64,000 nt of DNA, taken from assembly GCA_951812325.1 (NCBI GenBank), contig OX638294.1:3024001-3088000 (forward strand), given 5' to 3'. The DNA is from an uncultured Thermoanaerobaculia bacterium (GTDB lineage: Bacteria; Acidobacteriota; Thermoanaerobaculia; Multivoradales; Multivoraceae). Of this stretch, positions 38,006 to 46,526 are shown one piece after another. The position numbers were made by a program, and so were the translations under genes. The notes under the pieces were generated by a model that searched no databases, was not told where the DNA came from, and saw only the letters and a program-made list of their open reading frames with translations. Within the stretch, counting starts at the first letter, position 1; each line of letters opens with the position of its first letter.

Positions 38006-38901
38006 ATGGCGCCCGTCTCCGGCGCGCCGTCCACTTCGTCCCCGGCGGCAACGACCGGATGCTGGCCAAGTCCCTGGGACTCGAGGCGGACACGCTGATC
38101 CTCGACCTCGAGGACGCGGTGACGCCGGAGCGCAAGGAGGACGTGCGCCGCGAGGTGGCCGGCTGGCTGAAGGCGACGGACTTCGGAGGCAGGGAACGCG
38201 CGGTGCGGGTCAACGACCTGATGACGCCGTGGGGCCGGGAGGACGTCGAGGTCACGATGGAGCATCCGCCCGACGCCTACGTCGTGCCCAAGGTCAGCGG
38301 CGTCGACGACGTGCTGCGGGTGGACCGGCTGGTCGCGCAACTGGAGCTGGCCCACGGTCACGACCTGGGCGGCATCGCGCTCATCCTGATCGCGACCGAG
38401 ACCGCCGGCGGGGCGCTCAATCTCGCCCACCTGACCGCGACCACGCGGGTGTCCGCGCTGACCTGGGGCGCCGAGGATCTGTCCGTGTCGATCGGCGCCA
38501 GTCGCCGCCGCGACGAGCGCGGCGAGTACCTGGACGTGTTCCGCTACTGCCGGTCGATGACCCTGCTCGCGGCCCGGGCCGGCGGCGCCCAGCCGATCGA
38601 CAGCGTCTTCGTCGACATCGGCGACCTGGACGGGCTGCGCCAGGACTGCCGGCGGGCGGCCTGGATGGGCTTCGAGGGCAAGATGACGATCCACCCGAAC
38701 CAGATCCCGATCGTCAACGAGGTGTTCACGCCGAGCGCGGCGGAGATCGCTTCCGCGGCCGCCCTGGTCGACGCGTTCGCCGCACACCGGGCACAGGGCC
38801 GCATGGCCTTCCGCCATGAAGGCCAGATGGTCGACGCCCCGCACCTGCACCGCGCAGAGCGGGTACTCGACCGGGCGCGCCAGGCCGGAGCGATCACGTA
38901 G
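38002..38901 (+). CDS. CitE/HpcH-HpaI-family CoA-ester lyase
   Basis: The 299-residue TIM-barrel protein has RRAVHFVPGGNDRMLAKSL, DTLILDLEDAVTPERKEDVR with the metal-binding acidic residues, VVPKVSG, LILIATETAGGALNL, ALTWGAEDLSVSIGA and MGFEGKMTIHPNQIPIVNEVF. Those are features of the citrate-lyase beta-like family, which cleaves or forms malyl-, citramalyl- or beta-methylmalyl-CoA. Substrate is undetermined. GTG 38002 overlaps the aminotransferase stop, so the two are co-translated and may share a pathway. Confidence 0.88.
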   Translation: MNGARLRRAVHFVPGGNDRMLAKSLGLEADTLILDLEDAVTPERKEDVRREVAGWLKATDFGGRERAVRVNDLMTPWGREDVEVTMEHPPDAYVVPKVSGVDDVLRVDRLVAQLELAHGHDLGGIALILIATETAGGALNLAHLTATTRVSALTWGAEDLSVSIGASRRRDERGEYLDVFRYCRSMTLLAARAGGAQPIDSVFVDIGDLDGLRQDCRRAAWMGFEGKMTIHPNQIPIVNEVFTPSAAEIASAAALVDAFAAHRAQGRMAFRHEGQMVDAPHLHRAERVLDRARQAGAIT

Positions 38902-39177
38902 AGCCGCCCGCACGATCACGGCAGGTTCGACGTTTCGGCTTAGCCCAACCCGGCGCCGAACGCCGTGCACAGGCGGCCATGAGAGGATCTGGCCGGTCTC
39001 TGTCCGAAGTTGACCGAAATCAGCCAAGAAATGGCCGGACGGTGCGCTCTTGGGGCTGGTACTGTCGTTCAGTTACCCCGTCTTCACCCCGAGCCGTGGG
39101 CGAGGCAGGTCGGCTGCCTGAGCGGCGCATGGTCGGGCTACAGAGGACTACAGGCCACAACACGGAGGAAGAACCAC

Positions 39178-39435
39178 ATGATCGAGAACCTCAAACGGTC
39201 CCGCAGCATGGCGACTGTCGGCGTGCTGCTGATCTTGCTGGCGCTCAGCGCGTCGGCGGGAGTCTTTGCCCTTTGCCAGATGTGCAACAGCGAAACTGCT
39301 GAGTGCGTGAGCGGCAACGACCTCACCTGCTTCAGGACGGTCGAAATCGTGTTCGACGGAGAGGGAAACGTTGTGACACGGACGATCACCTGTACCTCCG
39401 AGGGGCCATGTGATTGGGGAGCGCCGGAGTATTGA
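39178..39435 (+). CDS. Small secreted six-cysteine peptide 1
   Basis: An 85-residue protein with a basic start (NLKRSRS), a hydrophobic core (VGVLLILLALSASAGVFA) and a mature part of about 53 residues containing six Cys (CQMC, then four more spaced). This fits a signal peptide plus a disulfide-bonded extracellular peptide. ATG 39178 is preceded by GGAGGAAG. Its TGA overlaps the TTG start of the large secreted gene downstream. I recognise no family. It is one of three such peptide genes in the window, each before a large exported protein. The 276 bases before it hold nothing else I can support. Confidence 0.75.
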   Translation: MIENLKRSRSMATVGVLLILLALSASAGVFALCQMCNSETAECVSGNDLTCFRTVEIVFDGEGNVVTRTITCTSEGPCDWGAPEY

Positions 39436-41768
39436 GAACCGAGAGCAGAGACCTTGCGGGAGAGCACCCGCACCTCGCCGTTGGCGTTGTTCTGTTGCTG
39501 AGCTGCTTGCCGACGTTTGCCGTACCGGTCAAGGGTGGAGTGCCGGAGACGGTGCAACTGGTCGTTCACGTCGAGTTCAGGGGAAGGGCAGACGACCGAC
39601 TCCCGGAGGAATTCACCGTGGAATTCCTGGAAGCTGCAACCCGGATTCCGCTTGTGAGTAGCACAACGGGGGCTGGAGACGGTCCTGCCGTCGATCTCCA
39701 TGCGGCGGTACCTCTGCCGGCAGCAGGATCGGTATGGGAAGTCGAGGCGAGCGCAGAGGGCTGGTGGGGACCCTCGCTGATCATCCCTGGCGACCGGAGA
39801 GAGATCAACCTCCTTCTGGTTCCCGGTGGGACCGTTCATCTCGAGGTGGAGGGCGCCGACCGTGGTGTCGCGATGCTGAACGAGGACGATGTCGGAGTCG
39901 TTGGCCGCATCTCGACCGGAGAGAGCGAGGCGGCACCGCTCCTCGATCCGGGGTACTACCGCAGCGGCTGCAAGGTGGAGAAGTCCCCGAACAGGCCCTG
40001 GGTGGCGGTCCGCTGTTCCTTTGCCCGGGGTCTTGCGACGGACCTGGAGGTCCTGCTGGGACCGTTCATCCCGTTTCGGCGGTCGGCCGTGGCCGTTGCG
40101 CACGACACGGACCTCGGCGTCGTCGAGGCGGTCCGGGGTGGAGTTGTCGCCGCGCGTTTCCGTGCCGAAGGCAGGGAAGGTACGCGCTTCGTCCTGCGGC
40201 CTATGGATGCGAACTCCGGCTTCGCTCGCCTGGCCTGGGCGGATGGCTCAGGCGCTGTCCGATTCGGAGGCCTCCACCCCGGCGAGTATGAGCTGGGCCG
40301 GGTTGGCTCGACGGATACATGGAGTGCGGTCATCGGGTCTCTGAATGACGCGGTTGATCTCGGTGATCTCGATTCCTCCAACGCCCGCTTGGCGGTGTCG
40401 GTTCTGGCGCCGCTCTTCGTGATGAGTGACGACCTGAATCTCGAGCTGCAAGCCGTGGCCCGTTCGAACGAGGGCAGCGTGTACCGCCGCGGGCGGGTGG
40501 CGGAAGCACCGGTGCACGATACCGGCTCCGGTGAGTGGATCTGGCCTGACCTCCCGGCGGGATCCTATGAGGTCCGGATCGGCGACCGCTTCGGCAACCG
40601 TCTGGGGCGTGAGTCCATCGAGTTCTTCGGGGACGACCGTGTGGTCGTCGAAGTGGATGCAATACCGCTGGAAGGTGAAATCAGGCAGGGCGGCGAACCG
40701 CTGGAGGACGTGATGGTCTGGTTCGGGGGCGCCTGGGGGACTGAGCGGACGGCGCTGCGCAGCCGGGCGGGTGGTTACTTCGAGGGCTGGCTGCCCCGTA
40801 GCGGGCACTGGTTCGTCGAGGTCAGTCCGGCGCCATCGCACTGCGACCCGTGCGAAGGCGAATGGGACACCGCCGATTGGGGTGGCTTCCGGCCGCATCC
40901 CCTGAGAGAGGCAGGAGTGATCGAGGTCGAGCCGGACGGTGACGGCGTTGCCCGCGTGGAGATCGAGTTGCCTGCGGGCGGAATCGAAGGTCGTGTGTTC
41001 CATTCCGCCCCGACGACCGGACTTTCCGAGCTCGTCTCCGGGGCCAACGTCAGTGTGATGGCGCCGGCGGATGACCTGGAGCAGCGGGACCCCCTGCTGC
41101 CCGGTCACTGGCAGGCGACGTCTGACGCAGACGGTTCTTTCTCGGTAGTCGGAGTCCCGGAAGGCGAATACGAGGTGCGGGCAACTGGTCGGATCGGTGA
41201 CCGCGAACTACGTTCTCCCTGGATTGCGGTGAGAGTGGACGAGACCGGGGAACTGACAGCGGTGGACTTGCACATGGAGGAGCAGGGGCGCGTCGCCTTG
41301 ACCGTCTTCTCGTTTCAGGGCGTCCCGATAGGCGGTGCCCAGGTGCTTGCGAGAGCGATCGGCACGTATCGGGCCGTCAGTGGCGGCAACACACGGGCAG
41401 ACGGAACTGCGGAACTCCGGCTTCCGTCCGCTGCGCGGCAGGTAGAGGTTGTCGTGCGGAAACGGGGAATGGGAATGGTCGCCTGGCGGTTCGATCTGGA
41501 AGAAGGGCCGATCGAGATCATGCTCCAGGACCTGCGGGGCAGCCTGCGAGCGCCCGTCACCAGCAGCGGGGCGATCATCTCGCCCGGCGGTGTCCGGTGG
41601 GACACAGCAGACCTCAGAGCCGTAAACGGCGCCTGGCAGGTACGCGTGGAAGGTAGCGAGTACGTCGTAGGCGAGTTGGCGCCGGGCAGGTGGATGTACT
41701 GTCTGTCCGGAGACGATTGTGAACACGTCGATATTGCACCCTGGAGCGAGAGCCGGGTGTCACGGTAG
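39432..41768 (+). CDS. Large secreted protein with carboxypeptidase-regulatory-like beta-sandwich repeats
   Basis: The 778-residue product begins with a signal-peptide-like segment (LAVGVVLLLSCLPTFAVP). The remainder is all-beta in appearance. Recurring patterns such as GGLHPGEYELGRVG, DLPAGSYEVRIG and DGSFSVVGVPEGEYEVRATG are the typical end of carboxypeptidase-regulatory-like/Cna-B-type domains (three to five likely). A CDPCEG motif occurs near residue 480. No catalytic motif is seen. TTG 39432 overlaps the stop of peptide 1 (TTGA), implying coupled synthesis and a possible functional partnership with the peptide. Confidence 0.72.
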   Translation: MRTESRDLAGEHPHLAVGVVLLLSCLPTFAVPVKGGVPETVQLVVHVEFRGRADDRLPEEFTVEFLEAATRIPLVSSTTGAGDGPAVDLHAAVPLPAAGSVWEVEASAEGWWGPSLIIPGDRREINLLLVPGGTVHLEVEGADRGVAMLNEDDVGVVGRISTGESEAAPLLDPGYYRSGCKVEKSPNRPWVAVRCSFARGLATDLEVLLGPFIPFRRSAVAVAHDTDLGVVEAVRGGVVAARFRAEGREGTRFVLRPMDANSGFARLAWADGSGAVRFGGLHPGEYELGRVGSTDTWSAVIGSLNDAVDLGDLDSSNARLAVSVLAPLFVMSDDLNLELQAVARSNEGSVYRRGRVAEAPVHDTGSGEWIWPDLPAGSYEVRIGDRFGNRLGRESIEFFGDDRVVVEVDAIPLEGEIRQGGEPLEDVMVWFGGAWGTERTALRSRAGGYFEGWLPRSGHWFVEVSPAPSHCDPCEGEWDTADWGGFRPHPLREAGVIEVEPDGDGVARVEIELPAGGIEGRVFHSAPTTGLSELVSGANVSVMAPADDLEQRDPLLPGHWQATSDADGSFSVVGVPEGEYEVRATGRIGDRELRSPWIAVRVDETGELTAVDLHMEEQGRVALTVFSFQGVPIGGAQVLARAIGTYRAVSGGNTRADGTAELRLPSAARQVEVVVRKRGMGMVAWRFDLEEGPIEIMLQDLRGSLRAPVTSSGAIISPGGVRWDTADLRAVNGAWQVRVEGSEYVVGELAPGRWMYCLSGDDCEHVDIAPWSESRVSR

Positions 41769-41776
41769 TGGCGGCC

Positions 41777-42871
41777 CTACCGGGTCTTGAGCCATCGCTG
41801 TCGGTATTCCGACGGGCTGCAGCCCACCTGTTCATGGAAGACCCGGCGAAAGGTCCGTTCGCTGTGGAAGCCCGCGGCGCAACCGATTTGGCCGACGGCA
41901 TCGTCGTGCTCCTGTAGCAGCCGGCAGGCTCGTTTGACCCGGCGGTGGGCCAACCATACGACGAACGTCTCTCCGACGTGCTGGCGGAAGAACCTGGAGA
42001 AGCCCGTTGGCGACATCGCCGCTACATGGGCCACGGAGTCGCCGTCCAGGTCTTCCGCGAGGTGCTCATCCACGTAGCGTTGGACCCGGGCCAGCCGCTC
42101 GAAGTGGCTGAAGGGGTCGACGCTGTCCGAGCGAGTGATGTCTGCAGCGCCAGGATCGGCGGCCGCGCCTTCCCCGCCCAGGCCCGCGAGTGCCATCTCC
42201 GTGAACGCGAAGTCGTAGACCTCGATCCGCCGGCCGGCCTGCGCCGGAACTTGACGGCGCCAACCCGGCGCCCACTCCACGAAGGTATGAAACTCGTTGT
42301 TCTCGCCCACCGGGTCGACGCCTGCCGGCAGGGCGTCCACGAAGGCCTCGTCGTAGCGTCTGCCAGCGAGTGCGGCCGGAACGGTTCCCGTATCGACGGA
42401 GCACACCCAGGAGGACACTCCGGCGGCTGTGAGCTCCTTCGCATGCTGGTTGGAATCGCGGCCCCACAGCGGAAACACGGCCTCCATCCCTGTCTTCCCG
42501 ACCCCCAGTGACACACGCTCACGCCGCTGCTCCGACGCCAGATCGCCAAACACCAGGAACTCCAGGCCTTCAGCTCGAGCAGCGCTCAAGGCCCGCCGAT
42601 AGGCAGCCTCACGCTCCCGCTCCGAAGCCGTCCAGTCGACCGGAACGAACTGCAGCGGCAGCCTCAGCGCGGCCGCCTGCCGCTCCAGCAGCTCGCCGCG
42701 GACGCCATGAAGGAGAGCGCGACCGTTCTTTTCGCTCACCGGTGCGATGAGACCGAGCACGTCCCAGGCAGGATCCTGCTGCAACAGGTGCAGCGCCCAC
42801 GCCGAATCCTTGCCGCTGGTCCACCAGACCAGCGCTTGCTGCGGACGCCACCGAAAGGAGCGGCTGGACAT
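41777..42871 (-). CDS. Fusion of Dph6-like PP-loop ATPase domain and AraC-type DNA-binding domain
   Basis: The 364-residue product has an N-terminal adenine-nucleotide alpha-hydrolase domain: VWWTSGKDSAWALH with the PP-loop SGKDS at residues 19-23, FLVFGDLASEQRRER and the E-N-N-E-F-H-T-F motif seen in diphthine-ammonia-ligase-like (MJ0570-type) proteins. After about residue 250 comes a complete AraC/XylS double helix-turn-helix (VAAMSPTGFSRFFRQHVGETFVVWL, IGCAAGFHSERTFRRVFHEQVGCSPSEYRQRW). The combination suggests a regulator that senses or chemically modifies a small molecule. No signal peptide. It is convergent with the secreted protein at 39.4-41.8 kb and divergent from the sulfatase-like gene. 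Confidence 0.82.
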   Translation of the reverse strand: MSSRSFRWRPQQALVWWTSGKDSAWALHLLQQDPAWDVLGLIAPVSEKNGRALLHGVRGELLERQAAALRLPLQFVPVDWTASEREREAAYRRALSAARAEGLEFLVFGDLASEQRRERVSLGVGKTGMEAVFPLWGRDSNQHAKELTAAGVSSWVCSVDTGTVPAALAGRRYDEAFVDALPAGVDPVGENNEFHTFVEWAPGWRRQVPAQAGRRIEVYDFAFTEMALAGLGGEGAAADPGAADITRSDSVDPFSHFERLARVQRYVDEHLAEDLDGDSVAHVAAMSPTGFSRFFRQHVGETFVVWLAHRRVKRACRLLQEHDDAVGQIGCAAGFHSERTFRRVFHEQVGCSPSEYRQRWLKTR

Positions 42872-43246
42872 CGTCGACCGAATCGTGAGACTTCAGGCCG
42901 CCTCGATGTCGGTGCGAGCGGGGTCCTCTCCCTCGAACGACGGTGGTTGCCCGCCAGGGGCGGCCGGCGGGCGCCTCGCTCGGAGAAGACCTGTGGCGCA
43001 CTCGAGCCGCTGCTTCGCGACGGAACCACAGTGGGCAGAATAGAGAAGAGTGTTGATGACAGTCAGTATACGCAACGCTTTCAACCGAGCGATGCTGGTC
43101 TTGCGTCCACGGATGGGAGCGGCCGTTGCGCTGCCGGGGCCGGATCGGGCCGCAGTACGGCGGTCGTCCCACGGTGGCAGACACAGACCACGAAGTGCCT
43201 CGCGGCTGACTGGACAGCTTCGCGGCGCCGCGTCAGAGTCGATGAC
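42872..43246. other. 375-bp divergent intergenic region, no gene seen
   Basis: Between the AraC-fusion gene and the sulfatase-like gene. A 66-codon plus-strand frame here (43050-43250) lacks a family match and a ribosome-binding site. The start of the sulfatase-like gene is itself uncertain, so part of this stretch could be its leader. It presumably holds divergent promoters and operators for the AraC-type regulator, but no clear boxes were found. Confidence 0.4.
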
Positions 43247-46012
43247 TTGAGTGGGCGATCCCAGCGGACACGGCCGGCCTGGGCCGGGTTGGCGTCGGTC
43301 GCGGGCCTTGGGCTTCTTGGTTGCGGTCCGGGTCCGGCGCCCGTCGAGGTGGTCGATCTCGTCTCGGAGTTCCGGTACGCCGAGGTCAGACGGGAGCGGC
43401 CGGTGATCGACCTGGGGACGCCCTCGGCGGCCGCGTCCCTGGCCGGCGGTTGGTCCTGGAACGAAACCGATCCCCGGGGCGCCACCTTCGTGTGGGCGGT
43501 TGGGCCGCGTTCGGAGGTCGACGTGTTCCTGGCCTGGGCACGGGATCTGGAGGTCCGCATGAGGTGCCGCGGGTACCGCTATCCGGGTGCGCCGGCGCAG
43601 ATCGTGGGCGTCCTCTGGGACGGCGTGGAGGTTGCGTCTCTGGAGCTTGAGGCCGGCTTCATGGAAAGTGGATTCGTCGTGCCGGCGGAACGGGCGACTC
43701 CGGGCAGTCACCGGCTTGCGCTGGTCCCGGCGTACTTCGGGCGGCCTGAGAGGACGGGAGACGACCAGGTCGAGAGCCCGAACCGGGGTGAGAGCCGCGG
43801 CGCGGGCCAGGCCCCCAGGCACTCCAGGAATCTGTCCTTTGCCTGCGACAGGGTCGAGATGGGGGGCGGGTCCATCGCTGGCGAGCCGCCCGGAGCGGTC
43901 GTTGGGCGGAGCGCTCAACGCCTGCCTCGACCGCGAGGGGGGTCCAGGGTCGGCGCGGCGCCCGGCGAGGCCGAGGCGCCCGGAGAGGCCGAGGCGCCCG
44001 GGGAGACCGAGGCGCCCGGGGAGACCGAGGCGCCCGGGGAGACCGAGGCGCACGGGGAGGGCGAGGGGCCCGGAGAGGCCGACGTGCCTGGAGAGGCTGA
44101 CGTGCGCGGGGAGACCGAGGCGCATGGGGAGGGCGAAACGCTCTGGATCCCGGCGGCCAGCGAGGTGTCCTTCTTCCTGGAACCCGAGCAGGAACTCGAG
44201 CTGCAGTGGGAGGGCGTCGCTCCGCGGGGCGTCGGCGGCCTCGAGGTGGTGTGGGAGGTCGAGGGTTTGGCGCCGGTGACCGGTTTCGTCTCCCGGGAGT
44301 CCGTCCCGGCCATGCGCCTGCCGTTGCCGCCCTTGCCGGCGGCGGAAGGTCAGGGTGCGGAGGCGGCCGGCGACCATTGGCTCGCGTCCGTTCGCCCGGC
44401 GCGGCTGACACTGCGGGTGGCGGGGGCCGAGGGAGCGTTCGGCGGCGGCGAGCCGGGTGTCGTGCTGCGGAGGCCGCGGCTGAGCTCGGACGAGCGCGAA
44501 CTTGAGGGTGTGCCGCCTGACGCTTCCGCCCTCGCCCGCGCCCCCGCTCGAGCGCGCCGCATGGAAGTCCACGGCGAGAGCCGCGAGCGGGCGGAGGCGG
44601 GCGAATCGAGGTGGCCGGATCGGGTCGCGGAAGCGCCGCCGGTCGACGAAGCCGCAGTCGCGGAACCGCTTTCGTCGGGCGGTGAACGGGATTCTCCGTC
44701 CATCCTGCTCTGGATCGTCGACACGTTGCGGGTCGACCGGCTCGGCTTCCATGGCCATGAGAGAGCGGTGTCACCGAACTTCGACGCCCTGGCCGCGCGC
44801 TCGACCGTGTTCGAACGGGCGATCGCCCAGTCCTCGTGGACCCGTCCGACCGTCGCCACCCTGCTGACCGGCGTGGGACCCGAGCGCCACGGGATCCGGG
44901 AGTTGAGCCACGGCATGGCGGCGTCCTTCGCCACCTTGCCGGAGCGGTTGAAGGAACTCGGCTATGCCACCGCGGGCTTCTCGGCGAACGCGAACGTGAC
45001 CGCAGATACCGGCTTCGCCCAGGGGTTCGATCGCTTCGAGTACGCCGCGGTCGACGTCGACGATCTCGCCCGGCAGGCGCTCGCGTGGCTGGACGAGCTG
45101 ATTGCCCGCTCGCCCGACCAACCCTTCTTCCTGATGGTCCTGAGCGTCGAGCCGCACGCTTCGTTCGCACCGGCGGAGCCGTTCCGGAGCCGGTTCGCGG
45201 CCGGAGTAGACGATCCCGAGCTGGGTTCGGTGGCCCACCTGAGGGCGTTGAGCAGCAAGGAGGCAACCTCGACGCCGGACGTGGTGGAGAAGCTGTTCCT
45301 GCTCTACGACGGGGAGATTGCCTGGAACGACCACGTCTTCGGGAAGTTCCAGCACGAGTTGGACCGGCGGGGCCGCGACCCCCTCGTCGCCGTCATCGCG
45401 GACCACGGTGAAGCGTTCGAGGAGCGGGGCGTCTTCGGCCACGCCTGGGACCTTCACCGCGAGGTGCTGGACATTCCGTTTCTCATCCACCTGCCGGGGC
45501 AGACCGAGGATCGCCGCGTAGGGCTGCCGGTGCAGCAGGCGGACCTCCTGCCGACGCTGATCGAGATCGCGGGCGGTGAACCGGCGCCGGGGATCGAGGG
45601 TGACAGTCTGACGCCCCTGCTCCGGGCCGGAGTGGAGAGAGTTGCCCGGAGTCGGCGCCTGGGCGGTGCTGGAAGCGGGCGCCCCTCGGCCCGGCGGGCG
45701 CTCGCCGACCGTCTGCTGCTGTCGACGATGAACACGTTCCGGCGTCCCTCGGCCGCCCTCGTCCGCGGCCGCTACAAGCTGATCGAGCTGCGCCGGCCCG
45801 GTCGTGCTCCGGTCCGCCATCTGTTCGACCGGGTGGACGACCCCGAGGAATTGCACGACCTGACGGCGGAGCGGCCGATCCTGACGGGTCGGCTGGCCCG
45901 GCTGCTGCGCGAGCAGGTGGAACTCTCGGCGCAGGGCGCGGCGCCGGCCCCGGACGTTGAACTGGACGAGGACACCCGCCGCCGACTCCAGGCCCTCGGC
46001 TACATCGAGTAG
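43247..46012 (+). CDS. Sulfatase-superfamily lipoprotein with Ala-Pro-Gly-Glu repeat linker
   Basis: The start is probably TTG 43247, giving a lipoprotein signal ending in LLGC and a 921-residue product. Residues about 30-400 are a beta-rich accessory region interrupted by ten hexapeptide repeats. From about residue 485 comes a sulfatase/alkaline-phosphatase-fold domain: SILLWIVDTLRVDRLGFHGH with metal-binding Asp, SSWTRPTVATLLTG, and VAVIADHGEAFEERGVFGHAWDL with Asp-His. The usual C/S-x-P-x-R site that is converted to formylglycine is absent; Ser/Thr in SSWTRP occupies that position, as in related phospho-transferring or uncharacterised members. Substrate unknown. Divergent from the AraC fusion. 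Confidence 0.75.
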   Translation: MSGRSQRTRPAWAGLASVAGLGLLGCGPGPAPVEVVDLVSEFRYAEVRRERPVIDLGTPSAAASLAGGWSWNETDPRGATFVWAVGPRSEVDVFLAWARDLEVRMRCRGYRYPGAPAQIVGVLWDGVEVASLELEAGFMESGFVVPAERATPGSHRLALVPAYFGRPERTGDDQVESPNRGESRGAGQAPRHSRNLSFACDRVEMGGGSIAGEPPGAVVGRSAQRLPRPRGGSRVGAAPGEAEAPGEAEAPGETEAPGETEAPGETEAHGEGEGPGEADVPGEADVRGETEAHGEGETLWIPAASEVSFFLEPEQELELQWEGVAPRGVGGLEVVWEVEGLAPVTGFVSRESVPAMRLPLPPLPAAEGQGAEAAGDHWLASVRPARLTLRVAGAEGAFGGGEPGVVLRRPRLSSDERELEGVPPDASALARAPARARRMEVHGESRERAEAGESRWPDRVAEAPPVDEAAVAEPLSSGGERDSPSILLWIVDTLRVDRLGFHGHERAVSPNFDALAARSTVFERAIAQSSWTRPTVATLLTGVGPERHGIRELSHGMAASFATLPERLKELGYATAGFSANANVTADTGFAQGFDRFEYAAVDVDDLARQALAWLDELIARSPDQPFFLMVLSVEPHASFAPAEPFRSRFAAGVDDPELGSVAHLRALSSKEATSTPDVVEKLFLLYDGEIAWNDHVFGKFQHELDRRGRDPLVAVIADHGEAFEERGVFGHAWDLHREVLDIPFLIHLPGQTEDRRVGLPVQQADLLPTLIEIAGGEPAPGIEGDSLTPLLRAGVERVARSRRLGGAGSGRPSARRALADRLLLSTMNTFRRPSAALVRGRYKLIELRRPGRAPVRHLFDRVDDPEELHDLTAERPILTGRLARLLREQVELSAQGAAPAPDVELDEDTRRRLQALGYIE
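43958..44137 (+). repeat. Ten 18-bp tandem repeats inside the sulfatase-like gene
   Basis: The consensus unit GCGCCCGGGGAGACCGAG encodes Ala-Pro-Gly-Glu-(Thr/Ala)-Glu; the ten units differ slightly, the later ones having His, Val or Arg. The result is an acidic, Pro/Gly-rich linker whose length should change by whole units. Confidence 0.9.
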
Positions 46013-46095
46013 CGCCGGTCGACTGGTCAACAACCGGTTGACGTCGGCCAACCGGGATCACCTTGAGGTGTGCTAACCTCTCGATCTACCAACCC

Positions 46096-46166
46096 AACAG
46101 GAGGTCCTCCATGAACAGGAGTCCTCCACGAACAGGAGGTCCTCCACGAACAGGAGGTCCTCCATG
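46096..46166 (+). repeat. Tandem ribosome-binding-site/start-codon repeats with overlapping upstream frame
   Basis: Four units of AACAGGAGGTCCTCC plus A(T/C)G follow each other (18, 17, 18 and 18 bases). Each carries the Shine-Dalgarno AGGAGG next to TCCTCC, which can pair with it. The first ATG (46111) opens an 18-codon frame (M-N-R-S-P-P-R-T-G-G-P-P and so on) that ends at TGA 46165-46167, overlapping the lipoprotein's ATG at 46164. The middle two units have ACG in place of ATG. Confidence 0.85.
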
Positions 46167-46514
46167 AAGAAAGACAGTTGGTTTCGCAGCGCACTTCTCA
46201 GCGTGCTTCTGGCGGTTCCGGTCGCTGTCGTCGGCTGCGACGACAATCACTGTTCCTTGGGAGTAGAAGGTGCCAAACGATGCTCGGGGTACACGTCTGG
46301 CGACGACTTCTATGTATTGGAGTATGACGCCGGTTGGTTCTACGGCGCGTTGTGGTGCGGCGGAAGGCCACAGCCGGGGCGGCAGCCGGACTTCACGTGT
46401 GGCGGTAACCGCGGAGCCCAGGGCCAAGGCAACGACCTTGTTTGTATCAGTTATGGCCCTGTGCCTGGTGCGCTTGGGCAGGAGATTCCGCAGGACCGCG
46501 TGTCTTGCTCGTAA
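46164..46514 (+). CDS. Small cysteine-rich lipoprotein (peptide 2)
   Basis: A 116-residue protein with signal sequence MKKDSWFRSALLSVLLAVPVAVVGC; the lipobox V-V-G-C predicts lipid attachment at Cys25. The mature part has six further Cys and is Gly-rich. No family recognised. It follows the tandem ribosome-binding-site array and precedes, by 12 bp, a very large secreted protein. The pattern matches peptide 1 and peptide 3: signal plus six cysteines before a big exported partner. Confidence 0.75.
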   Translation: MKKDSWFRSALLSVLLAVPVAVVGCDDNHCSLGVEGAKRCSGYTSGDDFYVLEYDAGWFYGALWCGGRPQPGRQPDFTCGGNRGAQGQGNDLVCISYGPVPGALGQEIPQDRVSCS

Positions 46515-46526
46515 CTGGCGGTTTTC

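Noticed and set aside
43050..43250. 66-codon frame between the AraC fusion and the sulfatase-like gene
   Set aside because: No family, Arg-rich composition, no Shine-Dalgarno sequence.
43958..44137. CRISPR-like or intergenic repeat
   Set aside because: The 18-bp units are in frame inside a coding region and encode a hexapeptide linker.
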